A DNA stretch of 64,000 nucleotides from JASJBU01 sp039714735 (GTDB lineage Bacteria; Pseudomonadota; Gammaproteobacteria; Chromatiales; Chromatiaceae): contig JBDLIT010000002.1 in assembly GCA_039714735.1 (NCBI GenBank), positions 16,418 through 80,417 of the forward strand, in the 5' to 3' direction. The notes under the pieces were generated by a model, which worked only from the letters and a program-made list of their open reading frames with translations, had not been told where the DNA came from and did no database searches. The translations under genes were made by a program, and so were the position numbers. Every line of letters starts with the position of its first letter. Position 1 is the first letter of the stretch. Shown one piece after another: positions 1 through 7,405 of the stretch.

Positions 1-1162
1 GCTGGTTTATCCAGAGCAGTTCCGCATCAAGGCCAAACCGGGCGGCTGCGTAGAAATTGCCGCGCGCCTGCAAAAAGCCAATCCTACCTTCAAGTTCGTC
101 ATATTCGGGCTCCAGGCCCTTCACCAGCCCGAAATACAGCGCGGCATTCGCGATGCTGTCCGCCACACTGGGCCCGGCAGGCACAACCCGGTGCTCAATG
201 CGCAGATGTGGCTTTCCCTGCTGATCAAAGCCAATCAGGGGCCGATTCCAGCGCCAGATGGTTCCATTATGCAGACGAAGATGCGCCAGGCTTTCAATGG
301 GTTCATCCATGAGCCGCGGTAACAGGATCGGGTAGCGCTCAAGATTTGCCGTGAAATTCTCCAGCATCGATTCGCCCACATAGCGAACACCAAAGCTCAC
401 CCGTTTTGTCAGATCGGACGCTCCGACCGAGATCGCCTGCTCGAACAGCGGAATGCGGGTCTCTTCCCAGAGCTCATGGCCGAACAGGAAAGGTGAATTG
501 GCGGAAATCGCCACCATGGGGCCGGAAACCATTTTCGACAGATTGTAGATACCGGCGGCCTGATCGGCATTGACCTGCAGATGAATCTGAAATGAGGTGG
601 CGGCCGACTCCAGCATGACATCCTCATGTTGCAGATGTAGAGGCGCCTCGCCATCGATATCCAGCTCCACCGGTTTACCCTGACGCAGTTTGAAGACCTG
701 CTCATTCAAGGCCCGGTAGCGATTCAATGGGGACATATTGGCCAGGGTCAGGTGCTCTGGGCCCAGGGTGGGTAGAATCCCAATCATACCCAGCTGGGCA
801 TCCAGACCGGCGGCTGTCTGATTGCATTGCGTCCATAACCGGTCGAGCTCATGCGCCATTCGACTGAAAACCTGCCCTTCCAGGGGACGGGCGGTGCTAT
901 TGATCTCTAGATTGAAGGTGGCCAGCTCGGGAACCACCAGCGGGTTATCGAATTTATCGAGAAATTGCTGGTTGATGGGCGCCGGACTTCCCTGCTTGTC
1001 GAGCAGGCAACACTCCAGCTCGAAGCCACCAACGCTATGACTATCTGCAAACAGACCATCCCTGAACCACTGGCCAAGTAAACGGGTCTCCGCCTCAAGA
1101 CGGGCCTTGAATTCGGCGAAATCCTGTAAGCCGAAGCGGCTTGATGTGATCTCCTGGCCCAT
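1..1162 (-). CDS. Glutamate-cysteine ligase family 2 (GCS2-type) carboxylate-amine ligase, C-terminus cut off
   Basis: The reading frame is open from an ATG at 1162 to the window edge, so about 387 residues are visible and the C-terminus is missing. The translation has the GCS2 fold signatures: an acidic metal-binding stretch GGFELECCLL near residues 45-54, LEINSTARPL near residue 85, a SFQIHLQV strand, AISANSPFLFG and a WRWNRP motif. Family members ligate an amino acid to the gamma-carboxyl of glutamate in an ATP-dependent way, the first step of glutathione synthesis; this member's substrate is inferred, not shown. It begins 5 bp after the murU stop, so the two are probably co-transcribed. 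A start at TTG 1167 is possible, but the ATG is simpler. Confidence 0.8.
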   Translation of the reverse strand, partial: MGQEITSSRFGLQDFAEFKARLEAETRLLGQWFRDGLFADSHSVGGFELECCLLDKQGSPAPINQQFLDKFDNPLVVPELATFNLEINSTARPLEGQVFSRMAHELDRLWTQCNQTAAGLDAQLGMIGILPTLGPEHLTLANMSPLNRYRALNEQVFKLRQGKPVELDIDGEAPLHLQHEDVMLESAATSFQIHLQVNADQAAGIYNLSKMVSGPMVAISANSPFLFGHELWEETRIPLFEQAISVGASDLTKRVSFGVRYVGESMLENFTANLERYPILLPRLMDEPIESLAHLRLHNGTIWRWNRPLIGFDQQGKPHLRIEHRVVPAGPSVADSIANAALYFGLVKGLEPEYDELEGRIGFLQARGNFYAAARFGLDAELLWINQ

Positions 1163-1167
1163 TTCAA

Positions 1168-1830
1168 TTACCTTCCTGTCAAGCTTCTCTCCAGATCCAC
1201 CAATCGCTGTGGGGTACCGACATCAACCCAGACCCCATGATGGACCTCGCCACTCACCCGTTGCTTTCGTATGGCGTCTCTCAGCAGCGGCGCGAGTCGA
1301 AAGGCACCTGCTCGACAGCCGTCAAAAAGCTCTGGATGATAGACACCGATACCACTGAAGGTCAGGCGATCGGCATCACCTTCCATCACCCGTCCGTTAC
1401 TCAATACGAAATCACCTTGAGGATGATACACGGGATTGTTCACCATCACGAGATGCGCCAGGCAACCTTCGTCCAAACTCATGCCGGTAAAATTGAAATC
1501 GCTCCAAATATCCCCATTCACCACCAGAAAGGGCTGTTCTCCCAATAAGGGTAGTGCTTTAAGGATGCCTCCACCGGTCTCCAGGGCCTGTTTTTCCGGA
1601 GAATAGCGAATCGAGACCCCCCAGCGGCTACCATCTTGGAGATGGGCTTCAATCAGTGCGCCGAGATGAGCATGATTGATTACCAACTCCTCGATGCCTG
1701 CAGCTACAAGCCTTTCGATGTGATATTCAATCAGTGTTTTGCCCGCAACAGGAACCAGAGGTTTGGGCGTATGGTCGGTGAGGGGACGCATGCGTTCACC
1801 ACGACCTGCAGCAAGGATCATGGCTTTCAT
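1168..1830 (-). CDS. murU: N-acetylmuramate alpha-1-phosphate uridylyltransferase MurU (nucleotidyltransferase)
   Basis: The 220-residue protein opens with the sugar-nucleotidyltransferase signature LAAGRGERMRPLT followed by KPLVPVAGK (residues 6-31), and has a VVNGDIW metal-binding motif near residue 105. Length and motifs fit MurU, which makes UDP-MurNAc from MurNAc-1-phosphate in the cytoplasmic peptidoglycan-recycling bypass. Its partner kinase AmgK is usually the adjacent gene; here an AmgK homologue lies at 35800-36783, so the pair is split. A mannose-1-phosphate guanylyltransferase-like role is the alternative name seen for this family. It is followed closely by the GCS2-type ligase. 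Confidence 0.85.
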   Translation of the reverse strand: MKAMILAAGRGERMRPLTDHTPKPLVPVAGKTLIEYHIERLVAAGIEELVINHAHLGALIEAHLQDGSRWGVSIRYSPEKQALETGGGILKALPLLGEQPFLVVNGDIWSDFNFTGMSLDEGCLAHLVMVNNPVYHPQGDFVLSNGRVMEGDADRLTFSGIGVYHPELFDGCRAGAFRLAPLLRDAIRKQRVSGEVHHGVWVDVGTPQRLVDLERSLTGR

Positions 1831-1942
1831 CTTAGCTTAGCCATTGGCTGGACCAAATGACATGGTTGCTGTGGTAAGGCAGGGGCAGAATCAGGAACCG
1901 GACCAGTCGAGAAAAATGTGGTTCGTACCTTAGCGCATCCTG

Positions 1943-3199
1943 CTATCGCCTCATCGACTCGAAAAACTCCTCATTAGTCTTAGAGACCTTGAGTTTGTCG
2001 TAGAGAAACTCCATCGCGGCCAGCTCATCCATGGGGTGCAGAATCTTACGCAAAATCCACATCTTCTGCAGTTCATCCGGCTTCATGAGTAGCTCTTCAC
2101 GACGGGTGCCGGAACGATTGATATTGATGGCGGGGAAGATGCGCTTTTCGGCAATCCGTCGATCCAGGTGCACCTCCATGTTGCCGGTGCCCTTGAACTC
2201 TTCATAGATCACATCATCCATGCGTGAACCTGTCTCCACCAGTGCGGTGGCGAGAATCGTCAGGGAGCCTCCCTCCTCCACGTTGCGCGCCGCGCCGAAG
2301 AAACGTTTCGGGCGATGCAGGGCATTGGCATCCACACCGCCGGTCAGCACCTTGCCGGAGGAGGGGATCACTGTATTATAGGCCCGCGCCAGACGGGTGA
2401 TGGAATCAAGCAGTATGACCACGTCCTTTTTATGCTCGACCAGTCGCTTGGCCTTTTCGATGACCATCTCGGCCACCTGCACATGACGGGTGGCGGGCTC
2501 ATCGAAGGTACTGGAGATCACCTCGCCACGCACCGAACGGTCCATCTCGGTCACCTCTTCCGGACGCTCATCGATCAGCAGCACCATCAGGTAACACTCG
2601 GGGTGGTTGTGGGCGATGGATTGGGCGATGTTCTGCAACATTATCGTCTTGCCCGCCTTGGGCGGTGAGACGATCAATCCGCGCTGCCCCTTACCGATGG
2701 GCGCACACAGCTCTATGGTTCGCGCCGTGATATCTTCCGTGCTGCCGTTCCCCATCTCCAGATGGAAACGCTTATTGGCGAAAAGGGGGGTGAAATTTTC
2801 GAAGAGGATCTTGCTCTTGGCATTTTCCGGCTTGTCATAGTTGATCTCGGCAACCTTCAGCAGCGCGAAATAACGCTCCCCATCCTTCGGCGGCCGGATC
2901 TTACCAGATATGGTATCGCCGGTTCGCAAACTGAAACGGCGAATCTGGCTGGGCGAGACATAGATGTCATCCGGTCCAGCCAGATAAGAGCTGTCTGCAG
3001 AACGCAAGAATCCGAATCCATCCTGTAGAATCTCAAGAACCCCGTCACCATAGATGCTCTCACCTTTTTTCGCATGCGCCTTGAGAATTGCGAAAATCAG
3101 ATCCTGCTTCCGGGTACGCGACATACCCTCGATCTTCATTTCCTGTGCAAGCTCTACCAGGGCCGGTACCGGCATTTTCTTGAGTTCAGTGAGATTCAT
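1943..3199 (-). CDS. rho: Transcription termination factor Rho
   Basis: At 418 residues the protein has the full Rho layout: an N-terminal helical Rho-N domain (1-45), an OSB-type RNA-binding fold (about 50-120, with the DGFGFLR RNP-like strand), and a RecA-type ATPase. The Walker A sequence SPPKAGKT lies near residues 178-185 and the Walker B VVILLDSITR follows near residue 265. Rho is the hexameric RNA-DNA helicase that terminates untranslated transcripts. The gene lies downstream of trxA on the same strand, an order conserved in gammaproteobacteria. The 173-bp trxA-rho interval would hold the rho leader, which in other species carries autoregulation; no specific element could be recognised here. 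Confidence 0.97.
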   Translation of the reverse strand: MNLTELKKMPVPALVELAQEMKIEGMSRTRKQDLIFAILKAHAKKGESIYGDGVLEILQDGFGFLRSADSSYLAGPDDIYVSPSQIRRFSLRTGDTISGKIRPPKDGERYFALLKVAEINYDKPENAKSKILFENFTPLFANKRFHLEMGNGSTEDITARTIELCAPIGKGQRGLIVSPPKAGKTIMLQNIAQSIAHNHPECYLMVLLIDERPEEVTEMDRSVRGEVISSTFDEPATRHVQVAEMVIEKAKRLVEHKKDVVILLDSITRLARAYNTVIPSSGKVLTGGVDANALHRPKRFFGAARNVEEGGSLTILATALVETGSRMDDVIYEEFKGTGNMEVHLDRRIAEKRIFPAININRSGTRREELLMKPDELQKMWILRKILHPMDELAAMEFLYDKLKVSKTNEEFFESMRR

Positions 3200-3372
3200 A
3201 ATGGTTTGGAGTGTGTTTGAGAATAACTAAATTAGGAAGGAAAGGTGCGTTGTGCAAACGCACTGGAGTTGAAAATAAAATGGAGTCAGGTTCGAAAGGG
3301 TTGGTTGTTATTAACGCCTTTGAGGGAAGTGTAGCAGGCGTTATCCATTGGTCCAGCCATACTTCAGATCAG

Positions 3373-3699
3373 TTACATATTGCTATCGATAAAAGCAACC
3401 AGTTGTGATTTTGAAACTGCGCCTACCTTGGTCGCCTCCACTTCTCCATCTTTAAACAGCATTAAAGTGGGAATGCCACGAATGCCATAGCGAGGGGGTG
3501 TATTGGGATTATCGTCAATATTGAGTTTAGCGATCTTGAGTCTGCCGACATATTCGCCTGCAATCTCATCGAGCACCGGAGCAATCATTTTGCAGGGTCC
3601 ACACCACTCCGCCCAATAGTCTATTAATACCGGCTGGTCTGAATTGAGGACATCAGACTCAAACGAGTCATCAGTAACATGGATAATCTGCTCACTCAT
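3373..3699 (-). CDS. trxA: Thioredoxin TrxA
   Basis: The 108-residue thioredoxin has the catalytic WCGPC motif at residues 32-36 and the conserved GIRGIPTLMLFK loop containing the cis-proline. It reduces protein disulfides using electrons from thioredoxin reductase. An upstream in-frame ATG at 3756 would add 19 residues, but the start at 3699 gives the normal family length and is preceded by GGAG about 12 bp upstream. The neighbour order trxA-rho is typical of gammaproteobacteria. Confidence 0.95.
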   Translation of the reverse strand: MSEQIIHVTDDSFESDVLNSDQPVLIDYWAEWCGPCKMIAPVLDEIAGEYVGRLKIAKLNIDDNPNTPPRYGIRGIPTLMLFKDGEVEATKVGAVSKSQLVAFIDSNM

Positions 3700-4016
3700 T
3701 CTATTGAGTTTCTCCAACATAACTGTGGGATTTAATGCGGCAGATGCAGGCAGCATCTATGCTTTATTTTGTCATCAGGATACTAGGGCAGATCACGCAA
3801 GACCAGTCACCATTGAGGCGGCCCCAAAATACATCTGGCAATTGAATCGAAAAACGAACAGTTTTTCAAGCATTATCTTATAAAATCGATTTTATGGGCT
3901 GTTTTTTTGGCCAAGCCCCGGATAATCCCGGTATCGAATTCAATTTTTCGCAACCACTCCACCTTGAATCCAGATCTGAGATATTAATCGTCCCGAAAAA
4001 GGTCTAATTCAGAATA
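3700..4016. other. Intergenic gap between mlaB and trxA
   Basis: About 317 bp with no convincing gene. It must hold the end of the mla transcript and the trxA promoter, but neither a strong stem-loop with a T-run nor a clear -35/-10 pair was found. A small plus-strand frame that overlaps trxA antisense looks spurious. Confidence 0.5.
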
Positions 4017-4346
4017 TTATTCTTGGTTCTTATCAGAAACGGATTTGAGCGTTTCTTCCATCTGACATAACTTGGCAATGGCTAGCAGCGACTCAGGCAT
4101 TCCTTCGATTGATATCTCTCCCCCCATCTGTTCTGCTTCAGCGATCCATTCGAGCACCAGCGCAAGACCAGCGCTGTCTGCATGATTCACATCCGCCAGA
4201 TTCAGATTCAGATTTTTGTTTTTCTGAAAGAGGGCCCTTGAATCTGCCAACAGTTTGCGGGTCGTTGCAAAAGTCATGTCTCCGCTGACACGAAAGCGAG
4301 ACTCTTCTTCTTTATCTATTTTTGCTTCAGTCAAAATTACACCCAT
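4017..4346 (-). CDS. mlaB: STAS-domain protein MlaB
   Basis: The 109-residue protein is a single STAS domain with the typical phosphorylatable-type loop NHADSAGLALVL near residues 54-65. MlaB is the small cytoplasmic subunit that stabilises the MlaFEDB phospholipid-transport ABC complex in the inner membrane. Its ATG follows the mlaD stop directly, so the two are translationally coupled. In most gammaproteobacteria mlaC sits between mlaD and mlaB; here it is absent. Confidence 0.85.
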   Translation of the reverse strand: MGVILTEAKIDKEEESRFRVSGDMTFATTRKLLADSRALFQKNKNLNLNLADVNHADSAGLALVLEWIAEAEQMGGEISIEGMPESLLAIAKLCQMEETLKSVSDKNQE

Positions 4347-4817
4347 CTATTCCGCTGCATTCTCTTCCGCCTTGCTGAAGAGGAACTGACCAATGATCTC
4401 TTCCAGCACCAGTGCCGGCTGTGTCATGCTGATCTGACTGCCTTCCTCCAGCACATCGTCACTACCGCCTGGATCGAAACCGATGTATTGCTCTCCGAGC
4501 AATCCCGAAGTATAGATTTTTGCAATCGTATCTTCAGGAATCTGGTTGTATTCGGGCTCGATACGCATGTCAACTACTGCTTCAAAATTGGTTTGATCAT
4601 AGTGAATATCAATCACCCGTCCGATCCTAACCCCAGCCATAGACACGGCGGACCGGACCTTCAGGCCGCCGATATTGTCAAATTTTGCGGTTACCAGATA
4701 CCCCTCATTTGAGGTCATGGCGCTGAGGTTGCTGACCTGCATAGCGAGGAAGAAAAGCGCCACCAATCCAATTGCCATAAAAGCGCCGACGGTGATCTCG
4801 AGTTGCCGTAATTTCAT
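4347..4817 (-). CDS. mlaD: Outer-membrane lipid asymmetry substrate-binding protein MlaD (MCE domain)
   Basis: A 156-residue protein with one N-terminal transmembrane helix (about residues 10-28) and an MCE domain containing the conserved LLGEQYIGFDPG segment near residues 105-118. MlaD forms a periplasmic hexamer anchored in the inner membrane that passes phospholipids to or from MlaC. It sits 3 bp downstream of mlaE and abuts mlaB. The short length is normal for MlaD, as opposed to the longer multi-MCE proteins PqiB and YebT. Confidence 0.92.
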   Translation of the reverse strand: MKLRQLEITVGAFMAIGLVALFFLAMQVSNLSAMTSNEGYLVTAKFDNIGGLKVRSAVSMAGVRIGRVIDIHYDQTNFEAVVDMRIEPEYNQIPEDTIAKIYTSGLLGEQYIGFDPGGSDDVLEEGSQISMTQPALVLEEIIGQFLFSKAEENAAE

Positions 4818-4820
4818 CTC

Positions 4821-5603
4821 TCAGTCTCCAAACATCAGGGCGGTCAAAACAAAGTCCAATACCAGAACTGCCAGCGCTGAATGCACAACCGTTCGGGTCG
4901 TGGCGCTGCTCACCCCCGCAGAGGTAGGCACTGCGTCATAACCCTGAAACAGGGCAATCCACGAACAGACAACGCCAAATACAATACTCTTTATCACACC
5001 ATTGACCACATCTTCCGACCAGTCAATCTTTGCCTGCATTTGACTCCAAAAAGCGCCTTCATCCACACCCAACAGGCCGACACTGACAAAATATCCGCCA
5101 ATAATGCCGATTGCACTGAACATGGCGGCCAGTAGCGGCATTGAAATAATTCCTGCATAAAAACGCGGGGTCAAGACACGCTTTACCGGATCAACCGCCA
5201 TCATCTCAAGCCCGGACAGTTGTTCAGTGGCCTTCATCAGGCCGATCTCAGCAGTCAATGCGGAGCCGGCACGACCGGCGAACAGCAGTGCGGTGACCAC
5301 CGGACCCAGTTCCCGAACCAGAGATGCGGCCACCATGACTCCCAAACTGTCTTCCGCGCCAAACTGAGACAAAACGTAGTAGCCCTGCAGACCCAGCACC
5401 ATTCCGACAAACAGACCGGAAACCACAACAATAATAAAGGTTCGCGCACCCACAGCATGGGCCTGACCCAGCAACAATCCCAAGCGTGGAAGCAGACTGC
5501 TAATACCTGAAAGTATCTGTATGAAGAGCAGGTGAGCCCGCCCGAGTCTCTCCAGTGCATACAGTCCTTTACGACCGAATCTGGCGAGTGGATCCAGATT
5601 CAT
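4821..5603 (-). CDS. mlaE: Lipid asymmetry ABC transporter permease MlaE
   Basis: A 260-residue integral membrane permease with several hydrophobic helices and the MlaE-family core RELGPVVTALLFAGRAGSA near residues 92-111. It forms the membrane part of the MlaFEDB complex that maintains outer-membrane lipid asymmetry. Its start overlaps the mlaF stop by 4 bp, and mlaD starts 3 bp after its stop, so the operon is tightly coupled. Confidence 0.95.
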   Translation of the reverse strand: MNLDPLARFGRKGLYALERLGRAHLLFIQILSGISSLLPRLGLLLGQAHAVGARTFIIVVVSGLFVGMVLGLQGYYVLSQFGAEDSLGVMVAASLVRELGPVVTALLFAGRAGSALTAEIGLMKATEQLSGLEMMAVDPVKRVLTPRFYAGIISMPLLAAMFSAIGIIGGYFVSVGLLGVDEGAFWSQMQAKIDWSEDVVNGVIKSIVFGVVCSWIALFQGYDAVPTSAGVSSATTRTVVHSALAVLVLDFVLTALMFGD

Positions 5604-6430
5604 TTCCGCTCTCCCGAGTCCATCAGGTCATCCAAAAACGGCGGCGCATCATAGTGGAATGAGACTGGGCCATCAGGCAACCCCTGCATAAACTGCCTTA
5701 CGGACGCCGAATCGGAGGCGACCAATGCCTCCGGGGTCCCGGACTCAAGCACCTTACCTTTGGAAATAACGTAGATGAGATCCGAGATGCCCGCCGTTTC
5801 ATCCACATCATGGGAAACGAGAATACTTGTCAATTTGACCGCATCATTAAGACTTCGAACCAGCTTGGCCAATACTCCCATGGAGATCGGATCCTGCCCG
5901 GTAAACGGCTCGTCATACATGACCATCATTGGATCCAGGGCGATGGCCCTTGCCAATGCGACCCGCCTTGCCATACCACCGGATAGTTCTGCCGGCATCA
6001 ACTCCCTTGCCCCCCGCAGGCCCACCGCCTCCAGCTTCATCAAGACCACACGATGAATCATCACGTCCGGGAGGCTGGTATGCTCGCGCAGGGGATAGGC
6101 CACATTGTCGAAGACTGTCAGATCGGTCAGCAGGGCCCCACTCTGAAACAACATCCCCATGCGCATGCGTAACTTAAACAGCTCCTTTCTGGAGAGTTTA
6201 TGCACATCCAGACCATCCACTTCAATAGTCCCGGAATCAGGATGCAGTTGGCCGCCAATCAGTTTCAGCAGAGTTGTCTTGCCCGTACCACTCGGACCCA
6301 TCACCGCGGTAACCTTACCTCGCGGGATATCAATATCCACACCATCGAAAATCACACGCTCTCCATGATAAAAATGGAGGTCCCGGATTTTCACGATGGG
6401 TTCGCCAGAATCGATTACAGTGCTGGGCAT
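5600..6430 (-). CDS. mlaF: Lipid asymmetry ABC transporter ATPase MlaF
   Basis: ABC ATPase of 276 residues from the ATG at 6430. It shows Walker A GPSGTGKTT, a signature motif LSGGMARR, Walker B VMYDEPF and the H-loop SHDVDE. The longer frame starting at 6499 would add 23 unconserved residues and run into the upstream gene, so it was not used. MlaF powers phospholipid transport between the membranes. The operon order is mlaF-E-D-B, with no mlaC. Confidence 0.92.
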   Translation of the reverse strand: MPSTVIDSGEPIVKIRDLHFYHGERVIFDGVDIDIPRGKVTAVMGPSGTGKTTLLKLIGGQLHPDSGTIEVDGLDVHKLSRKELFKLRMRMGMLFQSGALLTDLTVFDNVAYPLREHTSLPDVMIHRVVLMKLEAVGLRGARELMPAELSGGMARRVALARAIALDPMMVMYDEPFTGQDPISMGVLAKLVRSLNDAVKLTSILVSHDVDETAGISDLIYVISKGKVLESGTPEALVASDSASVRQFMQGLPDGPVSFHYDAPPFLDDLMDSGERK

Positions 6431-6491
6431 TAACCTAATAAGGGTGAGACGAGGAAAGAATGTGCCATTGTGTCGAGTGAGGGTATAGGCG

Positions 6492-7118
6492 TCAAGCAAG
6501 ACCCATCAACCGAGCAAGCAGACGGAGTTTATTTATCGACTCGAGCGCAGGAGGCGCGCCGGCAAAACAAAGCAGCACCTGGGCGTCCGGCTGGACTTTT
6601 TCCTGCAACTGCTGAAAAAAACCACGCTGAGCCGCGAGATCTCCACAATCTTTACCGGTGAATGATAATGCCACCCCCATTCCCGCACTTTGCGGAAACG
6701 TTGGCATGGGTTTATAGAAACTGGCTTCCGTCATCAAAAAAACCTTTCCCCCATGCTGCTGATCCATAGCCACAAACTCCTTACACCAACCTTTCTCCGC
6801 AATGTTTTGAGCCAGAACTAACCCCCCAAGATTACTACCCAAAACTTCTGCTTGCTTGTCACAAATGGATAGTTCTACCGGATCCGAGATCTCCAGAAAA
6901 AAACGGAAATCCTCGCTGACATCATCAATCCAGGATTGCAGCTGATCCGTTCCGGCGTCGACCCAGGAAACCTGAGGGACCAATACCTCAGAGAACTCGT
7001 TTGCAAAATAACTCAGCCGCCAGTCCTCCGGCAGATCCTCAGGATAAAACTCCTCCACCCATGCAGGATAATCCCACCCAGCAGGCATGATATGAAAGGT
7101 TGGCAATGAATGAGGCAT
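6492..7118 (-). CDS. Hypothetical protein resembling a shortened DUF72/YecE-type protein
   Basis: The 208-residue protein is soluble. Its N-terminal half, with W..FYPEDLPEDWRLSYFANEF near residues 20-43, recalls the start of DUF72 (YecE) proteins, where a tyrosine- and proline-rich barrel strand is followed by LSYYA..F. The C-terminal part (FLMTEASFYKP...) does not match clearly. DUF72 proteins are usually longer (about 240-280 residues). It lies 61 bp upstream of mlaF on the same strand and may share its transcript, but nothing ties it to lipid transport. Function unknown. Confidence 0.65.
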   Translation of the reverse strand: MPHSLPTFHIMPAGWDYPAWVEEFYPEDLPEDWRLSYFANEFSEVLVPQVSWVDAGTDQLQSWIDDVSEDFRFFLEISDPVELSICDKQAEVLGSNLGGLVLAQNIAEKGWCKEFVAMDQQHGGKVFLMTEASFYKPMPTFPQSAGMGVALSFTGKDCGDLAAQRGFFQQLQEKVQPDAQVLLCFAGAPPALESINKLRLLARLMGLA

Positions 7119-7150
7119 AATCAGGGCATCAGTAGCGGAGAAGACAGAAA

Positions 7151-7336
7151 ATGGCGGAGATTCTACCTTTCAAGAAGAAAAAACTCAGCGCGTTACATAA
7201 GGGCAAGGGGCTTTGCCGGGAAGGTTTTCACAAGTGGGAGATCGTGAAAGAACGTGTTTTCGATGTGAAACAAGGCCGATTGCTATCTGAGTATTGCTGT
7301 AGCCGCTGCGGCAAGGTAAGAACGCGATATTTATGA
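7151..7336 (+). CDS. Small basic Cys-containing protein (possible zinc ribbon)
   Basis: This 61-residue protein is lysine-rich at the N-terminus (FKKKKLS) and has a C-terminal YCCSRCGK knuckle. An earlier GLCREGFHKW contributes a further Cys and a His, which together could ligate one zinc. A ribosome-binding site GGAG lies about 10 bp before the ATG. It is transcribed divergently from the DUF72-like gene, and a strong stem-loop follows. It looks like a real conserved small protein; its role is unknown. Confidence 0.65.
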   Translation: MAEILPFKKKKLSALHKGKGLCREGFHKWEIVKERVFDVKQGRLLSEYCCSRCGKVRTRYL

Positions 7337-7363
7337 TGCAATAGAAAAAATTTTCTTAATTGC

Positions 7364-7394
7364 ATTGAAGGGGGGAATACCACCCCCCCTTCAA
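7364..7394. terminator. Stem-loop between convergent genes
   Basis: An 11-bp G/C-rich inverted repeat (TTGAAGGGGGG paired with CCCCCCTTCAA) separates the small plus-strand gene from the minus-strand lipoprotein gene. The minus direction is followed by an AT-rich stretch with a T-run, so it may serve as a bidirectional terminator. Confidence 0.6.
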
Positions 7395-7405
7395 AACGAA
7401 ATATG

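Noticed and set aside
3644..3883. Small plus-strand frame overlapping the trxA start
   Set aside because: Antisense to trxA and without a plausible start signal or protein features.
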